Part shown: one piece after another, positions 15,409 through 22,954 of the stretch
Layout of the letters: each line of letters starts with the position of its first letter
Numbering within the stretch: position 1 is the stretch's first letter
DNA from: Phycisphaerae bacterium
GTDB taxonomy: Bacteria; Planctomycetota; Phycisphaerae; Tepidisphaerales; Tepidisphaeraceae
NCBI GenBank assembly: GCA_030448225.1
Contig: JAUJNJ010000089.1
Location: 1 to 23,413, forward strand
Direction: 5' to 3'
DNA length: 23,413 nt
Made by a program: the position numbers and the translations under genes
The notes under the pieces: model-generated
Seen by the model: the letters and a program-made list of their open reading frames with translations, nothing else
Told to the model about the DNA's origin: nothing
The model's database searches: none

Positions 15409-17400
15409 ATGACACCGAAGCTCCTTTCCGCCCCGCCCAACGACCGCGTTCACCCCGGCACGCTCCGACCGCGGCGGCCGCGCCTCCGGCGATCATCGCT
15501 CCTCGCGGCCCTGTCGCTCCTCGTCCTCCTCACGATCGTCGCGACCTCACCGGCCGGAGCCGAGACGCGCGCCGACGCGACGCCGGGTTCCTCGATCGCC
15601 TCGTCCGCACCGGCATCACCGGCCACCTCCCCGGCGTCGACTTCGACGCGCGCCGCGTCGACGACCGACGCGGCGGCGGCGGCGGCCACGTCCCCGGCGA
15701 ATCCGTCGGACGACGCGCACCTGACGGTCGCCCCGGACCTCGACGCCATCCTTCGCCTCGAGAACGGCCGCACGTACAAGACGATGCTGATCATCCTGCA
15801 GGTCGCCGTCATCCTCGTGGTGGCGAAGCTGATGGGGTGGCTCGCCGAGCGGATCAAGGTGCCGGGCGTGATCGGCGAACTGCTGGCCGGCGCGCTGATC
15901 GGGCCGTACCTGCTCGGCGCTCACATCCCAGTTCCGCTGCATGGTCATTGGGTGCCGCTGTTCCCCCCGCCGACCGACGCCGGGCAGTGGCCGGTGAACG
16001 ACACGCTCTGGACGCTGGCGCAGTTCGCTAGCGTGATCTTGCTGTTCATCGCCGGCCTTCACACGGACCTGAAGCAGTTTCTCCGCTACATGGGGCCGGC
16101 GTCGGTCGTCGCCCTGGTGGGCCTCGTCGCGCCGTTCACGCTCGGGGCGGCCGTCGTCTACATCCCCGCGTTCGCGGAGCTGGCGCGGCCGGGGCCGGGG
16201 GAGTCGGTGCTCGTGCCGGCGCTGTTCGTCGGCGCGATCCTCGCGGCCACGAGCATCGGCATCACCGCGCGGGTGCTAGGCGACATCCAGCAGCTCGAGA
16301 CGCCCGAGGGCGTGACGATCCTCGGCGCGGCGGTGCTCGACGACGTGCTCGGCATCATCGCGCTGGCCGTCGTCGGCGGCATCGCGGCGGCGGGCAGCGT
16401 GTCGGCCGGGGAGATCGGCGTGATCGCCGGCAAGGCGTTCGGGTTCTGGATCGGCCTCACCGTCGTCGTGCTGCTGCTGGCCAAGCAGATCGAGCGGGCG
16501 CTGACGAGCATCAAGTACGGCGGCGCGGTCGTCGCGCTCGGGCTGGCGCTGGCCCTGCTGGCGTCCGGCGCGGCCGAGGGGTTCGGGCTGGCGTTCATCA
16601 TCGGCGCCTACTCGGTCGGCCTGGGGCTCTCGCGGACGCAGCTCGCGCACCGGCTGATGGACGAGCTCAAGCCGATCGCCGACTTCCTCGTCCCGGTCTT
16701 CTTCGCCGTGCTCGGGATGCTCGTGAACTTCGGCGCGATGTTCGCCGACTGGCGCGTCGTCGTGTTCGGCCTGGCCGTGACCGTCGCCGCGGTCGTCGGC
16801 AAGCTCGTGGCCTGCGGCGGGGCGGCGCTGCTGACGGGCTTCAACCGCGACGGCGCCTACCGCGTCGGCCTGGGGATGATGCCGCGCGGCGAGGTCGCGC
16901 TGATCGTCGCGGGCGTCGGGCTGTCGCGGCAGCTCGTGGGGGCCAACGTGTTCGGCGTGTCGATCCTGATGACGCTCATCACCACGATCGTCGCGCCGAT
17001 CCTGCTCGTGCGCGCGTTCGCCAACGGCCGCAGCGGGCGCCGCGTCGCCGAGGCGGACGCGCCGGGCGACGCGCGCTACCCGTCGCCGTCGCTGCTGCCC
17101 GGCTTCTCGCTGCACGTGGAGCCGGACCTGGCGCCGCTGTTGATCGACCGGCTCGTGAAGATCGCGCGCGAGCGCGGCTGGGCGACGACGTTCGACCAGG
17201 CGGGCGAGGACGTGTACGTGCTGCGGAACGACGCCGACGCCTGCCAGGTGTCGCTGAAGGACGGCCGCATGATCCGCGTCGACGGCAGCGACCGGCGGCA
17301 GCCGGAGTTCGAGGTGTTCCTCGAGGCCGCCCGCCGCTCGATCATCGCCGACGTGACCCACGCCGAGATGACCAAGGCCGCCGAACCCGTGGTCGCGTGA
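15409..17400 (+). CDS. CPA2-family cation/proton antiporter with N-terminal export-like segment and C-terminal soluble domain
   Basis: A 663-residue intact membrane protein that should exchange Na+ or K+ for protons. Residues 29-51 are a hydrophobic helix ending in an Ala-x-Ala-like site (SPAGAETRA), followed by a 50-residue Ser/Thr/Ala/Pro linker. The transporter core spans about 120-540 with roughly 12 helices: VIGELLAGALIGPYLLG (154-170), FIAGLHTDLKQF (213-224), the unwound ATSIGITARVL (280-290), the ion-binding Asp pair in VLDDVLGIIALAVV (Asp311-Asp312) and MPRGEVALIVAG (491-502). The Asp-Asp pair is the arrangement of electrogenic NapA-type members. Residues about 565-663 form a cytosolic domain I do not recognise; it is not an obvious TrkA-N or TrkA-C domain. 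The ATG at 15409 has AGGA seven bases upstream. KefB-like naming would be loose because no glutathione-gating domain is evident. Confidence 0.9.
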   Translation: MTPKLLSAPPNDRVHPGTLRPRRPRLRRSSLLAALSLLVLLTIVATSPAGAETRADATPGSSIASSAPASPATSPASTSTRAASTTDAAAAAATSPANPSDDAHLTVAPDLDAILRLENGRTYKTMLIILQVAVILVVAKLMGWLAERIKVPGVIGELLAGALIGPYLLGAHIPVPLHGHWVPLFPPPTDAGQWPVNDTLWTLAQFASVILLFIAGLHTDLKQFLRYMGPASVVALVGLVAPFTLGAAVVYIPAFAELARPGPGESVLVPALFVGAILAATSIGITARVLGDIQQLETPEGVTILGAAVLDDVLGIIALAVVGGIAAAGSVSAGEIGVIAGKAFGFWIGLTVVVLLLAKQIERALTSIKYGGAVVALGLALALLASGAAEGFGLAFIIGAYSVGLGLSRTQLAHRLMDELKPIADFLVPVFFAVLGMLVNFGAMFADWRVVVFGLAVTVAAVVGKLVACGGAALLTGFNRDGAYRVGLGMMPRGEVALIVAGVGLSRQLVGANVFGVSILMTLITTIVAPILLVRAFANGRSGRRVAEADAPGDARYPSPSLLPGFSLHVEPDLAPLLIDRLVKIARERGWATTFDQAGEDVYVLRNDADACQVSLKDGRMIRVDGSDRRQPEFEVFLEAARRSIIADVTHAEMTKAAEPVVA

Positions 17401-17419
17401 TCAAGGTTCTTTGGGGGAA

Positions 17420-17591
17420 GAATTGAACCACGGAGACACGGAGACAGGAAGAGAAGACGAGGACGAACATCGAGGATGGAAGAGGAGGATGACGAGGCAC
17501 ATTTCTTCGCGTTACGTCTAACTCCATCCACTATCTTCAATCCTCCATCTTCGTCCTCTCCTCCTACCTCCGTGTCTCCGTGGTTCAATTC
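17420..17591. mobile_element. 172-bp MITE-like palindromic element
   Basis: A perfect 24-bp terminal inverted repeat (17420-17443 with 17568-17591) starts GAATTGAACCACGGAGACAC. Inside it, both arms continue as an imperfect purine-rich/pyrimidine-rich palindrome (GACGAGGACGAA on the left, TTCGTCCTC on the right), so the RNA would fold into one long hairpin. Base composition is far lower in GC than the neighbours. No open reading frame of note is inside and no target duplication is obvious. It starts 20 bases after the antiporter stop and ends 26 bases before the next convergent gene's stop, so it may also end transcription from both sides. Similar ACCACGGAGACACGGAG motifs recur in intergenic DNA of several bacterial phyla (from memory). 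Confidence 0.75.
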
Positions 17592-17616
17592 CGATCGGAC
17601 GGGGCAACGCGCGGCG

Positions 17617-18615
17617 TTACCCGACGCCTTCCTGTAGCAGCGGCTTGAAGGTCTGTTCCCAGTAGGCGTCGGCCTTGTCGCGTCGCTGGTTGACGAACGG
17701 CACGATCGTGGCGGCGTCGGCTTGGATCGGGCGGAGGTCGAGCGGGATGGCGACGCGCACGATCTGCCCCTGGCGGAGCACCTCGAAGCGGATCGTTTGC
17801 CCGGCGCCGGTCTCGCGCACCATCGTGCTGAAGGGCAACGTGCTGACCTCGCTCAGGCTCAGCACGGGCATGGGCTGTTCGAGCGTGTTGAGGATGACGT
17901 CGCCGTCGAGGAGCATCCGCGAGCCGCAGAAGCCGGGGACGCGCTCGATGATCACGATGCCCGCGCGGAGCGCCGGTTCCTCGTCGGCCGGACCGCCGAT
18001 GAACCCGCGGCCGTCCGGCGCGACGACGATGTGCCCTTGGGCGGCGGCATCCCTCGCGCGGGCGTCGACCCGCTCGGCGGGGGGCGTGGCGACGGCCACG
18101 GCCGCCATCTTCACGCCGAGGAACCCGTCGCGGCCGATCGCGTCGTACGGCTCGCTGGCGAGGTAGACGTGGGTCACGATCTGCCGCAGGACCGCCGCCT
18201 GCGACGGCGCGAGCGGCCGGGCCCGCTCGACCACGCCCTGGAGCGTCTGGAGGTCCGCCCGGCCGATCCCCATGAGCTTCGTCCGCGCCTCGTCCCGCAC
18301 CGATACCGCCGGGTGACCCAGTTCGGCGAACCACGCCTTGAGTTGCGCCGCGTCGATTGCCGGGGTCTTGGCAGGCGCGGCCGCGTCGTCGGCAGCGGCA
18401 CGGACCGCATCCGGCTCGGCGGGCGCGGCGTCAGCATCGGTGGCCGGCGCGTCCGGCTCGGCAACGGCGGCAGGTTCGATTGCGGGGGCGGCGTCGGGCT
18501 CGGCCGCGGGCAGTGAAGGGGGGACCCCGAGCAGCAGCGCCCAAGACAGCAACAGCGGCGCGGGAGCGGGACGACGCGATACTCGGGTGCGGCTTGCTTT
18601 CACGACGAGAGACAT
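17617..18615 (-). CDS. Exported PDZ-like domain protein of unknown function
   Basis: A 332-residue protein with a signal peptide (PLLLSWALLLGVPPSLPAAEP, residues about 20-40) and an Ala/Pro/Asp-rich linker to about residue 88. A helical section follows (AQLKAWFAELGHPAVSVRDEARTKLMGIG, then LQTLQGVVERARPLAPSQAAVLRQI), similar to the HEAT-like pieces often seen in planctomycete exported proteins. Residues about 165-300 look PDZ-like: GFLGVKMA, a partner-strand region, GFCGSRMLLDGDVILNTLEQPM, then FEVLRQGQIVRVAIPLDLRP, the usual GD-x-I-L plus R-x-G pattern. No protease triad is visible, so this is a binding module rather than a DegP-type enzyme. The ATG at 18615 lacks a good ribosome site; a GTG four codons later is possible. 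It stands downstream of the phosphotransferase gene on the same strand but 243 bases away. Confidence 0.75.
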   Translation of the reverse strand: MSLVVKASRTRVSRRPAPAPLLLSWALLLGVPPSLPAAEPDAAPAIEPAAVAEPDAPATDADAAPAEPDAVRAAADDAAAPAKTPAIDAAQLKAWFAELGHPAVSVRDEARTKLMGIGRADLQTLQGVVERARPLAPSQAAVLRQIVTHVYLASEPYDAIGRDGFLGVKMAAVAVATPPAERVDARARDAAAQGHIVVAPDGRGFIGGPADEEPALRAGIVIIERVPGFCGSRMLLDGDVILNTLEQPMPVLSLSEVSTLPFSTMVRETGAGQTIRFEVLRQGQIVRVAIPLDLRPIQADAATIVPFVNQRRDKADAYWEQTFKPLLQEGVG

Positions 18616-18684
18616 CCGATGGGAAAGCGGCTCACGATTTTCCGACGCACGTCGCGCCCGTTGCGTCGCGCACGCGCCGAACCC

Positions 18685-18710
18685 TCGTTTAGCGGCCTCG
18701 CTTGCGAGGC
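18685..18710 (-). repeat. REP-like hairpin element, copy 4 (inverted)
   Basis: Read on the minus strand, a perfect GCCTCG/CGAGGC stem with loop CAAG is followed by CGCTAAACGAGGG. This is the same plan as copy 5 on the other strand, so the two form an inverted pair. Confidence 0.6.
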
Positions 18711-18796
18711 GCTCCCGGAGACAACCAACACGACCCGCAACGAACCATTACGCCCCGCGCGACGACCCTGCGTTTGCCCCCGCACCATCGTCTCGC

Positions 18797-18825
18797 GCCG
18801 CTCTGCGAGCGGCGGCTAAACGGGG
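18797..18825 (+). repeat. REP-like hairpin element, copy 5
   Basis: A perfect 7-bp stem GCCGCTC/GAGCGGC with loop TGC (18797-18813) is followed by GGCTAAACGGGG. This is the clearest copy of the hairpin-plus-tail repeat in the window. Confidence 0.6.
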
Positions 18826-18858
18826 GGCACCAGTTCGTCTCATCCGCGCGCCCGCGCG

Positions 18859-19940
18859 TCAGCCCGCCGCCAATTGGACGAGCCGGTCGGCCGAACGTTG
18901 CATCCAATGCACCTTGCGCTGGACCATCCGCAGGAACGGCAGCCCGTCCATGCGCCCGAACTGTCCGGTGGCGGCGATCGGGAAGACGGCCTCGGCGATC
19001 AGCGCCTCGATCATCAGCCACGGGATGCACCGCAGTTCGGCCTCGCTCAGCAGCGACACCTCATCATAGCCCCGCAGGAAGCGCTTGTACCGACTCTCGT
19101 CGAGGTATTCCGGCCACTTCGCCACGTCCTCGTCGCCGCCGATGATGCTGAACTGCAGCGCGCCGTTGGCCGCGTCGATGATGCGGGCGAGGTACCGGCT
19201 GGAGTCGTAGTCGATCACGGCCACGACGTGGTTGTCGCGGTAGAGCATGTTGCCCGGGTGCCAGTCGGCGTGGCAGATCTGCTTCGGCCACCCGTCCAGC
19301 CCCAGCGCGGTGACGGCGCCGGCGGCGTGGCGGTAGCTGTCGAGCAGGAACTGCAGCAGCGGCGCGATCTCGCCGTCGCCCGAGTGGAGGCTGGCCGGGA
19401 TCACGCGCAGGCCGTGCTCGACGCTCGGCGCGAGGTGGTAGCTGCCGCCGGACGGCTGCCACTCGCTGAGGAAGTCCTGCAGCAGCTTGTGGAACAGCGA
19501 CAACACGCGGCCGCTGTCGAACGTGCTCTCGAGCGTTGTCGGGTAAGGCTGGCCGGGGATGTACTCGAACAACTCGTAGACGCCGTTGCGCCACTGGAGC
19601 ATCGAGTTGTTGTCCTTGCGCGTGCCCACGAGGTGGGCAGCGGGGAACTGCTTCTGGGCGAGGTACGGTGCAGGGCGTGGGCGAAGGCGACCTTGTACGG
19701 GTCGTCCTTGCCGCCTGGGCGGCGTTCGAGCAGGAACTTGCCCTGCTCGCTGACGATCAGCAGTTTGGGGGCCTTGCGCGAGCCGCGGGGGTACTCGACG
19801 ATCGAGTCGATCACCCCGATGTCGAAGTGCGACATGACGATCGCAAGTTCTTCGGCCAGCTGTTCCCGCCCGCCGCTCTGCCGGGTCTGACCGGTGCCGG
19901 ACACGGCGGAGGCTGTCAGCGGTGACGCTACGGGCTGCAT
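18859..19940 (-). CDS. APH/CotS-like phosphotransferase (one frameshift)
   Basis: About 360 residues of the aminoglycoside phosphotransferase-like kinase fold, which transfers the ATP gamma-phosphate to a small molecule. The N-terminal lobe (ELAIVMSHFDIGVIDSIVEYPRGSRKAPKLLIVSEQGKFLLERR) carries a beta-hairpin with a Lys/Arg-rich strand that may bind ATP. The C-terminal lobe has the catalytic loop ICHADWHPGNMLY (H-x-D with the downstream Asn) and the metal-binding VIDYDSSRY. The two lobes lie in different frames, joined near 19660 (HALH to LAQKQFPAAHLVGTRKDNN), so one base is probably wrong. The ATG at 19940 is chosen because homologous-looking sequence extends well before the internal ATG at MSHFD, but neither has a clear ribosome site. 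The substrate is unknown; candidates are a sugar, amino acid or choline-like compound. A strong promoter lies upstream. Confidence 0.85.
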
Positions 19941-20018
19941 GAGGATGGACTCAGTCCCCGGAACGAAGGCCACGCGACGCGCGGGTCGGCGCGCGGAGGG
20001 ACGACAACGACCAAACCT

Positions 20019-20046
20019 ATGATACATTGGCGGTCCGCGTGGTCAA
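20019..20046 (-). promoter_or_regulatory. Strong candidate sigma70 promoter of the phosphotransferase gene
   Basis: On the minus strand TTGACC (20041-20046) and TATCAT (20019-20024) are 16 bases apart, each matching the consensus at five of six positions. Transcription would start near 20012, giving a leader of about 70 bases. It is the best-matching promoter pair in the window. Confidence 0.7.
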
Positions 20047-20318
20047 TTTATATCTTGCCCACGAACGGGCCCCGGGCGAGCGGACCAGCAGGGGAATGCG
20101 GGGAGGGGCGGGACGAGCAAACGGGGCAGGGGGACGACGTCTCGGACGTTCGCTGCTCGTTCAACACCTAATAGCCCCGGGCGGAAGCCCGCGGGTCTTC
20201 CCGTCAAAGATCATCACGCTTCCCCGGAAAAAACCAGGAGCAACGCGTGCATTCCCCGTTCCCGCGAGCACCCGGGAACAGCGGGGCAGATGGCGCATCG
20301 ACGAAACTCGCACGCTTC

Positions 20319-22470
20319 TCACCGCTGCTGGCGGCGATCGTCATGTCGAAGTTCTTCACCATCGACGTGTACATCGACCAGACCACCCCGCGTAGGCGGT
20401 CACCGCGATCCAGCTGAAGACGAACAGCACGAGGCGGGCGGTGGCGGGTCGTAGGTGCCGTAGTCGTCGTAGAACGCGCGTGCGGCAGCGCGGGGGGTGT
20501 AGGTCGATCAGGACGGTCATGACCGTGAACGGGCTGAACGCCGCCACCGCCAGTGGCAGGGCCGCTGCCCGAGCCATCGAGGAACTGGTAGCCGCAGAAC
20601 CCCAGCAGCGCACAGGCCGACGACGATGCCGACGCTGCTCATGACCGCCGCCACCGTGCGGCGGAAGGCCGCAGCGACATCTGCATCCCCAGGATCGCCG
20701 CGAACGCCGCCACGATGATGAGCGTGGCCGGCATCAGCACCGCCTCGGGGAACACGATCCACTGGAACGTCGGGTCGTCCCACGCCGAGCTGATCGAGCA
20801 TCGAAGTCGTACAGGATGAACAGCAGGGCAGCTGGCGACCGGGACCATCACCAGCGGCAGGACGAAGTAGACCAGCCCGCGGAGCTTGCCCAGATGTAGT
20901 AGCGGCTGGTGATCGGCGTCGCCAGCAGGATGTCGAGCGTGCCGTCCTCCTTCTCGCGCGTGACGGTCGAGGCGGCGGCGTTGGTGACGATCAGGAGGAT
21001 CACCGCGAACTCGACGATCGCCGCCCCGAGCAGGAACGTGCGCACCTCGCCGGCCCCCAGGCGGCGGCTCACCGGGCGGAGCGTGACCGACATCAGCTGC
21101 GCGCCGGCGCCCTTGCCGCCGCGCGTGCCGTTGTAGTTCCACACCTCCATCGGGCCGCGCACGGCCTCGAGCGAGAACGGGCGGGTCTCCCAGCCGCCGG
21201 AATTCATCGTCGACGGGTTGTTCGGGCTGTACGTCTGCAGCTCGACCTTCGTCGAGGGATTGACGTTGTAGTGCTCGGCCATCGCGCCGGTCTTGGCGAT
21301 CGTCAGCACGTTGCCGCGGAAGCTGCCCGGGCCCACCGAGCCCTTGGCGTCGGGCGAGGGCACCTCGGTCGCGTACATCACCAGCAGCACGACCGCGCCG
21401 GCGAGGCCGGCGGCCATGAACCCGTAGCGCAGGATCGACGCGCGGGCGGCCGACGCCTTGGTCTTGGCCTCGCGCCAGGCGATCGGGTTGGCCCAGACGT
21501 TGCGCGGCTTGCGCGTCCGGTCGCCGGTGCTGATCTTCAGCCGCTGCAGCAGGTGCGTCTTGAGCGACGTCGTCGACTGCGCGATCCGCCGCAGCACGAC
21601 GATCGACGGCGTGACGAGCACGAGGCTCAGCGCGAACATGAACGAGATGTAGAACCCGGCCGGGTTGGTCAGGTACCACCGCAGCGGCCAGGACTGCAGG
21701 TGGGCGGGGAGGTCGGTCAGGTAGGGCGGCACGTACGCCGGGTCGTTGAAGATCGTGCGCAGCGCGAGGAACGGGTGCAGCCCGGTGAACCAGCTGATGT
21801 GCGACGTCGGGTCGCGCTCGACGGCCCGGCCGGGGAGGTGGAAGTAGGGGAGCTGGTCGAGCAGGTAGAGCCCGACGAGGTAGAGCACGACGAACAGGTA
21901 GAAGCTGAAGATCGTCCGCCGCGTGCCGACCTTGAACACCGCGATCGCCATCGCCAGCGACCCGGTAACGAACGCGGTGGCCGCGGCGATGCCGAAGCTC
22001 TTGGCGATGCTGGCGATCGACACGCCGCCGAAGATCTGCGTGATCGAGAAGATCGGGATCCCGCTGAGCAGCAGCGCGACGACGAAGAACAGGCGGCTCA
22101 TGAGCGAGCCGAGCACGATCTGCCCGTTGCTCAGCGGCGTGGCGAGCAGGATGTCGTAGGTCTGGCTGTCCTTCTCCTGGGTGATCGCACCGGCGGTGAA
22201 GATCGGCGCCAGCAGCGCGACGAGCGCGAGCTGGAGGTAGCTCATCCGCTGGAAGATCATCCCGCTCGTCTGCGCCAGCTCGTCGAGGCTCGCGTTGGCG
22301 ACCGACCCGCCGCTGGACATCAGCAGGACGATGACGAACACCACGAGCAGCCCGAGGTACCCGCAGCGGATGAACAAGTCGCGCTTGCGCTTGCCGCCGG
22401 TCTCCACGACCCGCAGGAGGATCGGGTTGGCCGGGATGAGCCGCCAGAAGTAATCAGTAATTCCGAGCAT
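20319..22470 (-). CDS. ABC-2 type transporter permease, two-module (frameshifted 3' half)
   Basis: The membrane part of an ABC exporter, about 717 residues if repaired. The first ~525 residues are in one intact frame. Two ABC-2 modules are fused head to tail: each has a cytoplasmic loop with a shared signature, TQEKDSQTYDILLATPLS (about residues 97-114) and TREKEDGTLDILLATPITS (about 504-522), followed by hydrophobic helices. Between them is a large outer region (NPSTKVELQTYSPNNPSTMNSGG). After 20895 sense continues through at least eight frame switches: GKLRGLVYFVLPLVMVPVA, TFQWIVFPEAVLMPATLIIVAAF, VMSSVGIVVGLCA, AVAAFSPFTVMTVLID, LVLFVFSWIAVTAYAG, VVWSMYTSMVKNFDMTI. Assuming one lost C near 20338 the protein ends at TGA 20319-20321; read literally it ends at 20204. 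It works with the ATPase at 22951. Substrate unknown. Confidence 0.8.
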
Positions 22471-22528
22471 GGACACCTAACGCAAAGTGCAAAAGGCAGA
22501 ATGCAGAACGGGGAGGACAGGCACGCGT

Positions 22529-22954
22529 CTAGCCGTCGCGGCGCTTCTTCGCCGTGTTCACGGAGGCGACGAAGATCGCGATCAACTCCTCCGTTTCCGT
22601 CAGCAGCGAGGCGAGCTTACCCTTGGGGACCGTGCCGGACTCGGCCAGCAACTCCAGCCACCACGCGGTCTCGTCTAGCTCTTGAAGGCCGCCTTCCATC
22701 TTGCTCACAAACTCCGCGATCGACCGGGCCCGGGATGCTTCGCGATGATGGGCCCCGACCGACGTCGCGCTCCGCAAGCCTTGGTGTCCCAACACCCGTC
22801 CGACGTCGTCCCGCTTGACGGACGCGTACACCTGGATCACGCGTAACGCATACCGTTTCAGACGCGGCCGCAGCTCCGGCGGCGGCGGCGGCGGCGGCGG
22901 CGCCTCCGCCTCCCCGTTCCACGCTCCACGTTCCGAACTCTGCGTTTCCTTCAC
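22529..22954 (-). CDS. Four-helix-bundle protein (23S rRNA IVP / Avd-like family)
   Basis: A 141-residue protein. Residues about 28-130 match the four-helix-bundle family first seen as the protein encoded in 23S rRNA intervening sequences: LKRYALRVIQVYASV, then GRVLGHQGLRSATSVGAHHREASRARSIAEFVSKM and LDETAWWLELLAESG. The LRS-x-TSVGA and A-R-S-x-AEF signatures are diagnostic. The same family includes the Avd accessory proteins of diversity-generating retroelements, but no reverse transcriptase is present here. The GTG start at 22954 overlaps the ATPase stop as GTGA, suggesting translational coupling. The N-terminal 27 residues include eight Pro residues encoded by a CCG-type microsatellite. 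The flanks have short repeats of the GGAACGTGGAGCGTGG and GCAGAATGCAGAAC kind, unlike the rest of the operon. The function in general is unresolved; nucleic-acid binding is suspected. Confidence 0.85.
   Translation of the reverse strand: MKETQSSERGAWNGEAEAPPPPPPPPELRPRLKRYALRVIQVYASVKRDDVGRVLGHQGLRSATSVGAHHREASRARSIAEFVSKMEGGLQELDETAWWLELLAESGTVPKGKLASLLTETEELIAIFVASVNTAKKRRDG

Larger units (their letters stand above)
18616..18858. other. Intergenic region bracketed by an inverted pair of REP-like elements
   Basis: This 243-base gap separates two leftward genes. It contains copy 4 (18685-18710) and copy 5 (18797-18825) in opposite orientation, about 85 bases apart. No convincing promoter for the 18615 gene and no U-tract terminator for the 18859 gene were found. 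Confidence 0.5.

Noticed and set aside
18859..19940. Aminoglycoside resistance gene
   Set aside because: The fold and catalytic loop are shared by many small-molecule kinases; nothing points to an antibiotic substrate or to mobile context.
21271..22818. 515-codon open frame opposite the ABC permease
   Set aside because: It is made of Arg/Glu/Asp/His-biased sequence and crosses two real genes; an antisense artefact of GC-rich codon use.
22529..22954. Diversity-generating retroelement suggested by the Avd-like protein
   Set aside because: No reverse transcriptase, template repeat or variable repeat is present in the window; lone four-helix-bundle genes are common.
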